Positions 48,370 to 61,472 of a stretch of 64,000 nt of DNA are shown piece by piece. Source of the DNA: Nemopilema nomurai (taxonomy: Eukaryota > Cnidaria > Scyphozoa > Rhizostomeae > Rhizostomatidae); NCBI GenBank assembly GCA_003864495.1, contig ML133478.1, forward strand, positions 1,663,606-1,727,605, given 5' to 3'. Position 1 is the stretch's first letter; every line of letters begins with the position of its first letter. Below the pieces are notes generated by a model. That model did not search any database. It saw only the letters and a program-made list of their open reading frames with translations, and was not told where the DNA came from. The position numbers and the translations under genes are program-made.

Positions 48370-49421
48370 ATGAGTCGTAAAGTGATTGTGACGTCAGTTG
48401 ATTGGATGCCATAAATGGTAGTCGCAATCTGAGTGGTTGTTTCTTCTGCGCATGTGCGGAGGGTGAAGAAGGAACAGAGGATTTGCTTCTGCTTTATTTG
48501 GAGACAATGATAAAAGTCCGTCCGTTAATGGATTTCTCATTTGTTTGCATGGAAATTTTGAAGTTCTTCTCTTCATTTATCTAGTTACATGAAGAGCTGT
48601 ACATTTGAAGTGTTGGGAGGCATTCAACTGAGTTGTACTCTCAGTATCGTTACCAGCCTTGCTGTGAGAGAATACTATCCTTTTTGATCGTCATTATATT
48701 GCTGGTGTGATTGAGTTTTTATTAACATAACCAGAACACGATGCAGTATGAAATCGTTGAATCAAAATTGTTGGTTTGAAAAAGGCAGTTGCCATTCATG
48801 CACGGAAATGTTTCTATACAACAAGCCATCACACCCTGTATCAAAATTCTAATAATTTCGCTTAAAGCTGATTGCTAGCTAAGTAGATGAAATATGAATA
48901 ATCGTAAGATTTCTCATTTTAAAAATAAATGATAAAAAAGTCAGTTATCTGTTTGCATGGAAAAGACATTATTTCCTTAATTTCCTTTCTCGACTCGAAA
49001 TGTTACCTTGTTGAATAGTGTACTATCAGGTGATTTGAAAGAATGTTACTGGCTCGAGTTTCTTCATCATTACAATTTGCATATCAACAAAGCATAATCT
49101 GAATGCAAACATTTTTCTCATTCGAAATGATTGATTTTAAATGAACATATACCTTAATGTTGAATATTCATTTTCCATTTTTATGTTTATTGCAAAATAG
49201 AGATTGAAAGTCGAAATTAATTTGTTCAACCGAAATGAAGCTTAAAATGGAAAACATTGTGTTCAACTTACAGTTACCAATGAATTAACAATCTTTTTAC
49301 CTTCTTTAATGTCTCTTCAACTGCCACTTTCTCAGTGAGCCATTTACATTACCACTACAACCGTCCTTCCTCTTCGAGATTGTTTGTAGAATAATGTCGA
49401 CGTCGAAATGAATTTTCTTTA
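48370..49421 (-). repeat. 1.04-kb satellite monomer (run 2, second)
   Basis: 1052 bp; CRE 48389-48396. It shares the run-2 variants. The start codon for the following core is lost (AAG near 49375). Confidence 0.95.
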
Positions 49422-50094
49422 TTGAGCCGAAAAGTGATTGTGACGTGAATAGATTGGATGCCAAAAATGGCAGTCGTAATTTGACTGGTTCTTTCTTTCT
49501 GCGCAAGTGCACAATTTGAGGAAAGTAGCAAAAGATTATCCTCTGCTTTATTTGGAGGAAATGAGAAAAGCACGATAATGGATTTCTCATTTGTTTGCAT
49601 GAAAGTTGTGATTTTCTTTTTAATGACAATCTTGTTCAATGAAAGCTTTGCCTCTTTACTCTTAGAAGACTTTCAACTGATTCTCACTCTCAGTATCGCA
49701 AACAGTCTGCCTTTGAAACAGAAAGGACTTTTGCACGCAATGTTTTAGCTTATTTAACTTGCTTGCTTAATTGGGTTGCTTTGCCTGTCGGGTCATTAAA
49801 ATTATTATATTTTTGCGTCATTAAAAGTTTTTCATCGAGAAACTATTTCATTATTGCTGTTCTTTTAATGTAAGAACTGCACATTCTGAAGAAGGAACGT
49901 AAGTTTTTATTCATCACCAAATAATTGAAATCCTGCCACAAGTCTTTTATTTGCTGTTATTTTCAAATTTTTCAAGATGCATCTTTAAAAAAGTTTGGGC
50001 TTTAAACGCAAATGATTTGGGCTTTTATTCTTGGTCTTAGCACAGTATATTTATGAGCAGAGGGTTAATTTTTAAATGCCAATTTTAATTGAAA
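49422..50094 (-). repeat. truncated monomer and left part of block B, copy 2
   Basis: CRE mutated to TGACGTGA (49441-49448). From about 49500 the sequence leaves the monomer consensus and matches 63640-64000, showing that a third block of this type begins at the right edge of the window. Confidence 0.8.
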
Positions 50095-51925
50095 GTTACG
50101 TTTCTGGCACATTTTCCTACTAGTAATTCAATTTACATACAGCAATAGCATTATCTTTTTTCTACTCTACAGGCATTGCAAACGTCGAGTATGGAAATTA
50201 GTAAGGAATCGCTTGATTGCTCATTAAAGAAATAAGACGGGTACTTGACGGAGCCTTATCACGAGTGATGAGATAAGGAGATCCATTCAGAGTTGTAAAT
50301 AAAACTGGCCTAACTAAAAAACTATAATATTTGGCTGAGGAGGAAACGAAAAAGAAGAACTGTAATATTTAGTTGAGAAGGATAGTTGGCATTTCAGATG
50401 CGCAACTAAAGCATCGGCTTTCAATATTTGAGGAAATTGGACAAGGCAATGGAAGAAAAGTGGCAGACGTTCACGTGACACTAAAAGCCAACTGACCAGG
50501 GCTGTTGAATCAAATGACATGTCAAATTGTGCTTCTTGTTCTTGTTGTGGGGGTGCAGGTTTTGATGCCTCCAGGTAAGGCTTTCATTTTCCAATGTCTG
50601 GATTTTTATATGGGCATTCATCTTTTCGTCAGTAAGAACATTGTGACCGGAGACTCTAGAAACTCTGAAACACATTAAACGGATCTTTACAAAGAAAGCT
50701 TTAAGGAAATTGCACTGAAAGAAGTATCTTTGAAAATGTTATCTCATTGATCGGCTTCATCTAGGAACCGTCTATGTATCTATTCATCTGCTACAGTTTG
50801 GGTAGAAAACATTCCTGGCGTAGAATCGGCAAGTGATATAATGCGGTGAATGAGCAGAAGGCATTCTCAACATAGGGCTTGCAATAGAAGCAAGCTACAT
50901 ATTTACGAATAATCATAAGAGTACTAGGAAGATGAAAGCCGACAAAGAAGCTTTGTTGTCATCAAGCGCTAAAATAAGAAAAGGGTGATTTTGAATCACG
51001 TTGACATAAGACACGTTAATTTGTGAGATTCCTGTGAATTGAAATGTAATCACATGGGGCAAAACGCGGGTAGCAGTCAACGGCTGTTAGCTGGCATAGA
51101 CGGTATAGATCCTTTGCAATCTTTCCTCCAGATGTCTGGTGGTTGTTGTGGTACTTGATGCCGTTGGCTCTTGGCCTGCTAATTTGCCTGGGAGACAATG
51201 CTCTACTATCTTCTTGGTGAACTTCTCAATGAATATCACCTTGGCTGTTTTAGTTAAAAGTTTCCATTCACACCTAAAGCTTGCTTTATGGAATGGAAGA
51301 CTTTCAGCTCATAATTGATTAATTTTTGGTAAGATATTTTCTCCGCTGCACGCCTTTGGCAGTGTTGTGAAATTTGATGTTGGGACTTTTCGAGTTGTTG
51401 TTGAGTCATCGGATGCTGGTAGCTGGATTTCCTTATTATGGGCTCAGAAAACGTGTGTAATCTTCTGCTATCTAATCATTCGATACGGTGCTAGTTTTTC
51501 ACAGGAGGTCCCATTTATAAGTAGAATTTTTGTGTAGTAAAGTTCTTGGAGGCACATTGACTGTTTAAGAATACTGAATAAAATTCATTGAAAACTGTGT
51601 CATTTCTAGTTGACTTCACCAGATTGTACTGTCTGGAAATGATTTCAGTCTTTAACCAGCTTTCGATCAAAGCTAACTTCGCCTTTTTTCGATAGCATTA
51701 CTAATAATGCTATCTTCTTTTTTACTGATAACTATTTTACCGACATGACTGATAACTAGACTCAGTTACACTTACCAGTGACAATCGTTCTCCTTCTTTA
51801 TTGTCTTTCTGGAGATCAATTTAAACACAATTCTCTGAGTGAGCCCCTTTTATGGTCATCAAAACCGTCCATCCTCTTCAAGATTGTTCGAAGACTGTAG
51901 TCGGCGTCCGAAAGAACCATACTTT
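50095..51925 (+). repeat. duplicated block B, copy 2
   Basis: Collinear with 42780-43737 and then 45365-46232, lacking the 1.6-kb segment of copy 1. The minus-strand open frame of copy 1 (45574-45872) is broken here by a ten-base insertion that creates a TAG. Confidence 0.85.
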
Positions 51926-51960
51926 ATAAGCCATAAAGTGATTGTGACGTCAATTGATTG
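51770..51960 (-). promoter_or_regulatory. best-preserved promoter plus first-exon relic
   Basis: Minus strand, in order: CCAAT, CRE (51952-51945), TATAAAG (near 51925), ATG at 51872-51870 with A at -3 and G at +4, an open frame of 18 codons, and a consensus donor CTG|GTAAGT (51775-51770). This is the layout of a complete Pol II promoter and 5' exon. The in-frame TGA before the donor argues that this copy is a relic. Confidence 0.5.
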
Positions 51961-52948
51961 GATGCCGTAAATGGCAGTCGTATGCTGATTGGTTGTTTCT
52001 TCGGCGCATGTGCAAAGGATAATGAAGGAACAAAGGATTTGCTTATTCTTATTCTGAAGAATTTAAAAAGCACGATAATAGATTCCTCATTTGCTTCCAT
52101 GGAAATTTTGAAGTGCTACCTTTGAATGATCTTCTTACATGAAGAACTATACATTTGAAGTTTAGAAAGGCATTCAACTGAGTCGTACTTTCATTATAAA
52201 TGACAGCCTGGTTTTAACTTTTACAATTTCTTCTCACGGCATTCTTTTGCTTGTTTCTTGGATTTCATTGGCATAATCAAATGACGTTGCAGTTAAAAAT
52301 CATCGAATAAAAACTGTTGATTTGAAAAAGGTAGTTACGATACATACATTACAAACTTTAAAAACCACAAGTAGATTAAAAATGGATAATCTGTACGACT
52401 CCTAATTTGAAGATGCATGATAAATGAGTCGATTATCTGTTCCTATGGATAAGGCATTATTCCCTTATTGATCCCTTTTCGATTTGAAAAGTTTTCTCGT
52501 TTAATAGCAAAATAGCAAAATAGTATTTTGAGACAATGTTGCTGGGCCAATTTTATTTAACACTACATTTTCCGTATCAATGAAGCATAATTTTAATGAA
52601 TTCTTTTTCTTCTTCAACACGATTGATGACAAAATGAACACATGCCTTGATGTTGAATATTCATTTTCTGATTTGATGCATATGACAAAATATAATGGTT
52701 GAAAATCGAAAGACTCTTGTTGAACTAAAATGAAGCTTAAAATGGAAGCATTCTTTCCAACTTACACTTATAAAAAAATAACGATCTTTTTACCTTCTTT
52801 AATGTCTCTTCAACTGCCACTTTCTCAGTGAATCTTTTTCGTAACCATCACAACCGTCTATCCCCTTCGAGATTCTTTATAGAAAAATGTCTAGAAGTCT
52901 AAATGCATCAACTTTTATGAGCTGAAGAGTGTTTGTGAGGTCAATTAA
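51926..52948 (-). repeat. diverged satellite monomer after block B2
   Basis: About 1 kb, matching 46233-47200 but without the 80-bp duplication. The next core is mutated (TGAGGTCA, 52935-52942) and the start codon is ATA. Monomer homology ends soon after 52948. Confidence 0.8.
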
Positions 52949-54350
52949 TTGAATATAGCATGCCTGTTAGATTCGAGTAGTCTTCCGGATTTCAGAACCA
53001 CAAGAGTCACAATTGGCAGGACACGTCTAGGATGAAAATATAGAGTTATTGTTGCTGATCTACTATAAAGGGAATGAATCTGATATATAATCCTTGTAGC
53101 GAATCTTTAATGCTTTTGTCCGACGATACTTCGACGGTCAGTAAGCAAGAAAGAACAACTTACTGTCATAATAAGAATTATTACAAACAGGCTGCTATTC
53201 ATTGCTTTTAAGGCAACATAAATGTCTGATGGTACATTTTATCTTTGGAAGTTTTTATTCATTTTTCTGTGTAGAACTGATGATTGAAAACCTTTAATCT
53301 TTTTATTTTATTTTTAATCGGAATAATGGTCAAAACGCAATTGGGAAAGAAAATAGTGAATATGGTAGAGGCATGATCTGTTGTGCCTTGTCATACAGTT
53401 TCTTGTACTTTCTAAATATAAGTATAACTGACATCATTTCTTTGATGTAATGAGGCTGTGTCTCCATAATCATTATGGATATCACCAATGTGCCAATCGA
53501 TACCTGGTACACATTTACCAACCGATAATTTTACGTATGTGGGCTAAACGTTCAGCGTAGCCAGCCAAGACTTTGTCAGAATGCTCTAAGCCGAGAAAAT
53601 ATCAGATATTTCCTTCGAAAGTGAATTTTGACTCTAGTGTGAAGCACTTCTCTCAAACATGGTTGTAAGGTAGTCATCGCGTTACAATGGGAGTTATTCC
53701 GTGGGAAATCGGAAACACTTATGCAACAGACTCTGGCATTCGAACATCGATGTTGAGTGGTACGTGTTTGAAAAGTCTCTTATTAGTGGGTATGTTTCTC
53801 AGCAATGGAGGAAGTGTTATTTTTCAATATTTCTAGCGATCCTGAATTGTGAATACAAGGCCCACTTTACGTTTCTTTCTTTTCGATAGATTTTATCAAA
53901 AGAACACAAGTTTATATATGATTGCAAAAATTTCACAGTAATTTTTCAAAGGTTTTGATAAAGAGTCTTTCCTGCCCTCTTCTCAATAATCAAATTTACG
54001 TACATACATCATTTAATGATTCTACCACTTCTCAGGGTTGTAGAAATATCCCAGGAATTGGTACTGTTCTGAAAAGTCACCGTCGGATTAAGAAAAAACA
54101 AAATAAATTTGGAATAAAGATCCTGGGTGAGCCCTTAACGGAATGATATCATGGCTTGAGAAATCAAAGAGAATCAGTCAAGTTTACAAGGGAATGGACG
54201 GTAGACACGCTGCATTCGACGTAGGCCTTATTATCAAAATGCCAAGATATTTTGCTAAGATAAATTGTTAAATGTAAAGATCCTCAGTTTTACATAAAAC
54301 ATTATTCTCCGAAATGAAAAAGTTAAACAGCAGAATTAAAGTTCATATTA
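52949..54350. other. unique spacer inside the repeat region
   Basis: I found no similarity to blocks A, B or the monomer, and no gene. It may be flanking DNA carried along, or an insertion. Confidence 0.5.
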
Positions 54351-56027
54351 GCGCAATCAGAACTTTGAAAGCGCGGGAAAAAAGTACACACAGGGATTAC
54401 AGGCGTTTAGTTATGGAAATCGACATGTCCGTAGAGATTTCCAAGAACCTAATCACGTCTCATGGGTTTTAAGCAAATCATCGAACGTTACAAAGGAAAC
54501 GAGGGTTCACCCAGCGCCTAACCAAAACATGTCTCTACAGCTTGTAAAGATGGCCTAAGCACCAAAATTCCACGATATTCAGCTAAGAAAGATGGTTATC
54601 AGTTTGATATACATAGCATCAGTTTCCAATGCTTAAAAAAAGTGGTCAAGGCAACGAAAGAGAAGGAGAAGTCCTTTATGCTAATTGTTCACTTATCATC
54701 GTCGTTGAGTCAAATGGAAACTGGAGATGTTGTGGTCTAGGTAGTGCAAATTTCCTGGATTCCAAGTAAGGTTTTCATTTTTAAACTTCTAAATTTCATT
54801 CGCCCGCATTCGTCTTACAAATAGTAAGGACAAGAATTGTTGCAAAATTTAAATTCTCTGCAAACAAATTTTATTTTGACTTTTAGCGCAGTTAATAAAC
54901 CTTTGCTGAAACGAGCATCTTGGAGAACATCTCCTGTAAACCTGTGTGTAATTCAGCTGCTTCAGTTTAGAAAATAAAAATTCCAGATGTAGAATTAATA
55001 ACCGATACGGTGCGAATTGTAAGCTGAATGAGTCATGACTCGATATAGGGCTTGTATAGAAAGTTTGACTAAAACTACATCGCTACAGGCTTTGAAATAT
55101 TCCGCTGACCATCTAAAGTTAAAGTCGTAATTAGCAGCGATATCAGCAGTATACCCAACTGAGAGAGAGGACTTTATATCAGAAAATTTTGAAACAAAAT
55201 GCCTTGAAAACGTCTTTAAATAAGATTGAGATAGAAGAAAGTGTCACATTTTAGGATAAAAGGTTCAATTTAAATTCAACTTATGCCTATGTCACAAAAT
55301 AATGGCTGAATTTATCCTAATTCATAATTCGAGTCAAAAAATCTGGCTACGATTACATTTTCTTAAAAAACTTTCAAACTGTATCCAGGTTAAAAAGTTC
55401 TTCTTTAGGAAAAAGTTGCTTGGTGAGCAGGCTTTACAACTGTACTTTAAAGAAGCATTGGACTGAATCGTACAGTATCGTTGCAAGTCTGGTTTTGAAA
55501 CATACTGACCTTTCTCTTGCCATTCTGTTGCCAGTGTGAATGGTATTTCATTGATATACTCAGGTGACTTTTTAGTTAAAATTTATGTAGCATAAAGCGA
55601 GAAGTCATTCAACTAACACTCTTCTGTTTAAAAAAAAACTTTTGATATACCTAGTAAACCTACCAAGTAAAATGTTTTACTTGACAAGCCATTAAGTTGT
55701 AGATAAAAATTCCTGGGCTTTGAAATATACATATTTAAAACGATCCTCACTTCGGAGATGCATGACATGATAATCAATTATCTGCTCCCATAAAAAAAAC
55801 AATAGCTCTTCATTGCCTCATTTCTTTAAAGCTACATGGTCAAATAGTATAAACACTAGTGTTTTCCAAGTATGTTTAACTTGCATATGGTTGAAGAATG
55901 ACCTTAATGCAAATATTTTCTCATCCGAAACGACTGGTTTCAAAATGAATAAATCCTACTAAGTTATGGCTTTGATGGCAACATAACCTGATTTAACTAT
56001 CAGGACAGAAAAATGATAAATAAACGT
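54351..56027 (+). repeat. duplicated block A, copy 2
   Basis: Second copy of 35271-36970. The unrecognised reading frame (about 54530-54740) is open for about 70 codons but has lost its ATG frame through a two-base gain near 54532. A 60-base stretch around 55228-55290 is absent from copy 1. Confidence 0.85.
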
Positions 56028-56229
56028 TAAAGAACGTTCCTCTAGCAAGAAAACAGTTTACATAGCAAACATTAGATCCATGTTACAAATAGTAAACGAT
56101 CATTTTACCTTCTTGAATGTGTCTTTAACTGGCACTCTCTGAGTGACCCTCTTCTATGAGCGTAACAACAGTCCTTCCTCTTCGAGATTGTTTTAAGACT
56201 GAAGACGGCGTCGGAAAAAATCGTCTTTT

Positions 56230-57296
56230 ATGAGCCTTGAAGTGATTGTGACGTCAATTGATTGTATGCCATAAATGGTAGTCGGAGGCTGATTGGTTGT
56301 TTTTTCTGCGCATGTGCAGTGGATGAGGAAGGAACAGAGGATTTGCTTCTGCTTTATTTGGAGACAATGATAAAAGTTCGTCCGTTAATGGATTTCTCAT
56401 TTGTTTGCATGGTAATTTTGAAGTTCTTCTCTTCAGTTATCTAGTTACATGAAGAGCTGTACATTTGAAGTGTTGGGAGGCATTCAACTGAGTTGTACTC
56501 TCAGAATCGTTACCAGCCTTGCTGTGAAAGAAAAATGTCCTTTTTGATCGTCATTATCTTGCTGGTGTGAGTGAGTTTTTATTAACATAACCAGAACACG
56601 CTGCAGTATGAAATCGTTGAATCAAAACTGTTGGTTTGAAAAAGGCAGTTGCGATTTATGCACGGAAATGTTTCTATACAACAATCAATCAATCACACCC
56701 TGTATCAAAATTCTAATAATTTCGCTTATTGCTGATTGCTCGCTAAGTGGATGAAATTTGTATAAGCGTAAGATTTCTCATTTTAAAGATGCATGATATA
56801 AAAGTCGATTATCTGTTTTCATGGAAAAGATATTATTTTTATAAAGATATTATTATCTCCTTTCTCGACTTGCAATGTTACCTCGTTGAATAGTATGCCA
56901 ACAGGTGATTTGAAAGAATGTTACTGGCTCGAGTTTCTTCATCATTACAATTTGCATATTAACAAAGAATAATCTAAATGCAAATCTTTTTCTGTTTCGA
57001 AACGATTGATGTTAAATGAACATATACCTTGATGTTGAATGTTCATTTTCCATTTTTATGTGTATTACAAAAAAATGATTCAAAGTCGAAAGTCTCTTGT
57101 TCAACAGAAATGAAGCTTAAAATGGAAAATATTGTGTCCAACTTACACTTATCAATGAATTAACGATCTTTTTACCTTCTTTAATGTCACTTCAACTGCC
57201 ACTTTATCAGTGAGCCTTTTTCATTACCGCCACAACCGTCTATCCTCTTCGAGATTGTTTCTAGAATAATGTCGACGTCCAAAGGAATCGTCTTAT
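56230..57296 (-). repeat. diverged satellite monomer at the start of run 3
   Basis: 1067 bp; CRE 56249-56256 intact, CATAAAAG as TATA-like box. The start codon relic for this core near 56195 is AAG, but the frame stays open through to AAG|GTAAAA (codon 21 is TCA). This suggests that TAA at codon 21 arose later in the amplified monomers. The ATG for the next core is ATA. Confidence 0.9.
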
Positions 57297-58345
57297 ATGA
57301 GTCGTAAAGTGATTGTGACGTCAGTTGATTGGATTCTATAAATGGTAGTCGTAAGCTGATTGGTTATTTCTTCTGCGCATGTGCGGAGGGTGAAGAAGGA
57401 TCAGAGGATTTGCTTCTGCTTTATTTGGAGACAATGATAAAATTCCGTCCGTTAATGGATTTCTCATTCTTTTGCATGGAAATTTTGAAGTTCTTTTCTT
57501 CAGTTATCTAGTTACATGAAGAGCTGTACATTTGAAGTGTTGGGAGGCATTCAACTGAGTTGTACTCTCAGTATCGTTACCAGCCTTGCTGTGTGAGAAA
57601 AATGTCCTTTCCAATGGTCATTATATTGCTGGTGTGATTGAGTTTTATTAGAATAACCAGAACACGATGCAGTATGAAATCGTTGAATCAAAACTATTGG
57701 TTTGAAAATGGCAGTTGTGATTTATGCACGGAAATGTTTCTTTTCAAGAAGCCATGACACCCTGTATCAAAATTCTAATAATTTTGCTGAAAGCTGATTG
57801 CTTGCTAAGTAGATGAAATATGAATAATCGTAAGATTTCTCATTCTTAAAATAAATGATAAAAAAGTCGATTATCTGTTTGCATGGAAAAGACATTATTT
57901 CCTTAATCTCCTTTCTCGACTTGAAATGTTACCTCGTTGAATAGTATGCCAACAGGTGATTTGAAAGAATGTTACTGGCTCGAGTTCCTTCATCATTACA
58001 ATTTGCATATTAACAAAGCATAATCTGAATGGAAACCTTTTTCTCATTCGAAACGATTGGTGTTAAATGAACATATACCTTGATGTTGAATATTCATTTT
58101 CCATTTTTATGTTTATTACAAAAATGATTCAAAGTCGAAAGTCTCTTGTTCAACAGAAATGAAGCTTAAAATGGAAAATATTGCATTCAACCTACACTTA
58201 TAAATAAATTAAGGATCTTTTTACCTTCTTTAATGTCTCTTCAACTGCCGCTTTCTCAGTGTGCCTTTTTCATTACCACCACAACCGTCCATCCTCTTCG
58301 AGATTGTTTGTAGAATAATGTCGACGTCCAAAGGAATCGTCTTAT
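57297..58345 (-). repeat. 1.04-kb satellite monomer (run 3, no. 1)
   Basis: 1049 bp; CRE 57316-57323. Contains TTTTCAAGAAGCC instead of the usual TATACAACAAGCC, marking it as an older copy. Minus-strand ATG 58282-58280. Confidence 0.95.
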
Positions 58346-59390
58346 ATGAGTCGTAAAGTGATTGTGACGTCAGTTGATTGGATTCTATAAATGGTAGTCG
58401 TAAGCTGATTGGTTATTTCTTCTGCGCATGTGCGGAGGGTGAAGAAGGATCAGAGGATTTGCTGCTGCTTTATCTGGAGACAATGATAAAATTCCGTCCG
58501 TTAATGGATTTCTCATTTGTTTGCATGGAAATTTTGAAGTTCTTTTCTTCAGTTATCTATTTACATGAAGAGCTGTACATTTGAAGTGTTGGGAGGCATT
58601 CAACTGAGTTGTACTCTCAGTATCGTTACCAGCCTTGCTGTGAGAGAAAAATGTCCTTTTTGATCGTCATTATCTTGCTGGTGTGATTGAGTTCTTACTA
58701 ACATAACCAGAACACGATGCAGTATGAAATCGTTGAATCAAAACTGTTGGTTTGAAAAAGGCAGTTGCCATTTATGCACGGAAATGTTTCTATACAACAA
58801 GCCATCACACCCTGTATCAAAATTTTAATAATTTCGCTTAGTGCTGATTGCACGCTAAGAAGATGAAATATGAATAATCGTAAGATTTCTCATTTTTAAA
58901 ATAAATGATAAAAAAGTCGATTATCTGTTTGCATGGAAAAGACGTTATATCCTTAATCTTCTTTCTTGACTTGAAATGTTACCTCGTTGAATAGTATGCC
59001 AACAGGTGATTTTAAAGAATGTTACTGGCTCGAGTTCCTTCATCATTACAATTTGCATATTAAAAAAGCATAATCTGAATGCAAACCTTTTTCTCATTCG
59101 AAACGATTGATGTTAAATGAACATATACCTTGATGTTGAATATTCATTTTGATGTTTATTACGAAAAAATGATTCAAAGTCGAAAGTCTCTTGTTCAACA
59201 GAAATGAAGCTTTAAATGGAAAATATTGTGTTCAACTTACACTTATCTATGAATTAACGATCTTTTTACCTTCTTTAATGTCTCTTCAACTGCCGCTTTC
59301 TCAGTGTGCCTTTTTCATTACCACCACAACCGTCCATCCTCTTCGAGATTGTTTGTAGAATAATGTCGACGTCCAAAGGAATCGTCTTAT
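58346..59390 (-). repeat. 1.04-kb satellite monomer (run 3, no. 2)
   Basis: 1045 bp; CRE 58365-58372, minus-strand ATG 59337-59335. First of four neighbours sharing the TTATCTATTTACATG variant. Confidence 0.95.
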
Positions 59391-60431
59391 ATGAGTCGTA
59401 AAGTGATTGTGACGTCAGTTGATTGGATGCCATAAATGGTAGTCGTAAGCTGATTGGTTATTTCTTCTGCGCATGTGCGGAGGGTGAAGAAGGATCAGAG
59501 GATTTGCTTCTGCTTTATCTGGAGACAATGATAAAATTCCGTCCGTTAATGGATTTCTCATTTGTTTGCATGGAAATTTTGAAGTTCTTTTCTTCAGTTA
59601 TCTATTTACATGAAGAGCTGTACATTTGAAGTGTTGGGAGGCATTCAACTGAGTTGTACTCTCAGTATCGTTACCAGCCTTGCTGTGAGAGAAAAATGTC
59701 CTTTTTGATCGTCATTATCTTGCTGGTGTGATTGAGTTCTTACTAACATAACCAGAACATGCTGCAGTATGAAATCGTTGAATCAAAGCTGTTGGTTTGA
59801 AAAAGGCAGTTGCCATTTATGCACGGAAATGTTTCTATACAACAAGCCATCTCACCCTGTATCAAAATTCTAATAATTTCGCTTAAGCTGATTGCTGCTA
59901 AGTAGATGAAATATGAATAATCGTAAGATTTCTCATTTTAAAAATAAATGATAAAAAAGTCGATTATCTGTTTGCATGGAAAAGACGTTATATCCTTAAT
60001 CTTCTTTCTCGACTTGAAATGTTACCTCGTTGAATAGTATGCCAACAGGTGATTTTAAAGAATGTTACTGGCTCGAGTTCCTTCATCATTACAATTTGCA
60101 TATTAACAAAGCATAATCTGAATGCAAACTTTTTCTCATTCGAAACGATTGATGTTAAATGAACATATACCTTGATGTTGAATATTCATTTTATGTTTAT
60201 TACGAAAAAATGATTCAAAGTCGAAAGTCTCTTGTTCAACAGAAATGAAGCTTTAAATGGAAAATATTGTGTTCAACTTACACTTATCTATGAATTAACG
60301 ATCTTTTTACCTTCTTTAATGTCTCTTCAACTGCCGCTTTCTCAGTGTGCCTTTTTCATTACCACCACAACCGTCCATCCTCTTCGAGATTGTTTGTAGA
60401 ATAATGTCGACGTCCAAAGGAATCGTCTTAT
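59391..60431 (-). repeat. 1.04-kb satellite monomer (run 3, no. 3)
   Basis: 1041 bp; CRE 59410-59417, minus-strand ATG 60378-60376. Nearly identical to the next copy. Confidence 0.95.
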
Positions 60432-61472
60432 ATGAGTCGTAAAGTGATTGTGACGTCAGTTGATTGGATGCCATAAATGGTAGTCGTACGCTGATTGGTT
60501 ATTTCTTCTGCGCATGTGCGGAGGGTGAAGAAGGAACAGAGGATTTGCTTCTGCTTTATCTGGAGACAATGATAAAATTCCGTCCGTTAATGGATTTCTC
60601 ATTTGTTTGCATGGAAATTTTGAAGTTCTTTCTTCAGTTATCTATTTACATGAAGAGCTGTACATTTGAAGTGGGAGGCATTCAACTGAGTTGTACTCTC
60701 AGTATCGTTACCAGCCTTGCTGTGAGAGAAAAATGTCCTTTTTGATCGTCATTATCTTGCTGGTGTGATTGAGTTCTTACTAACATAACCAGAACATGCT
60801 GCAGTATGAAATCGTTGAATCAAAGCTGTTGGTTTGAAAAAGGCAGTTGCCATTTATGCACGGAAATGTTTCTATACAACAAGCCATCACACCCTGTATC
60901 AAAATTTTAATAATTTCGCTTAATGCTGATTGCTAGCTAAGAAGATGAAATATGAATAATCGTAAGATTTCTCATTTTAAAAATAAATGATAAAAAAGTC
61001 GATTATCTGTTTGCATGGAAAAGACGTTATATCCTTAATCTTCTTTCTCGACTTGAAATGTTACCTCGTTGAATAGTATGCCAACAGGTGATTTTAAAGA
61101 ATGTTACTGGCTCGAGTTCCTTCATCATTACAATTTGCATATTAACAAAGCATAATCTGAATGCAAACCTTTTTCTCATTCGAAACGATTGATGTTAAAT
61201 GAACATATACCTTGATGTTGAATATTCATTTTGATGTTTATTACGAAAAAATGATTCAAAGTCGAAAGTCTCTTGTTCAACAGAAATGAAGCTTTAAATG
61301 GAAAATATTGTGTTCAACTTACACTTATCAATGAATTAACGATCTTTTTACCTTCTTTAATGTCTCTTCAACTGCCGCTTTCTCAGTGAGCCTTTTTCAT
61401 TACCACCACAACCGTCCATCCTCTTCGAGATTGTTTGTAGAATAATGTCGACGTCCAAAGGAATCGTCTTAT
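60432..61472 (-). repeat. 1.04-kb satellite monomer (run 3, no. 4)
   Basis: 1041 bp; CRE 60451-60458, minus-strand ATG 61419-61417. A small deletion (GAAGTGGGAGGC for GAAGTGTTGGGAGGC) is private to this copy. Confidence 0.95.
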
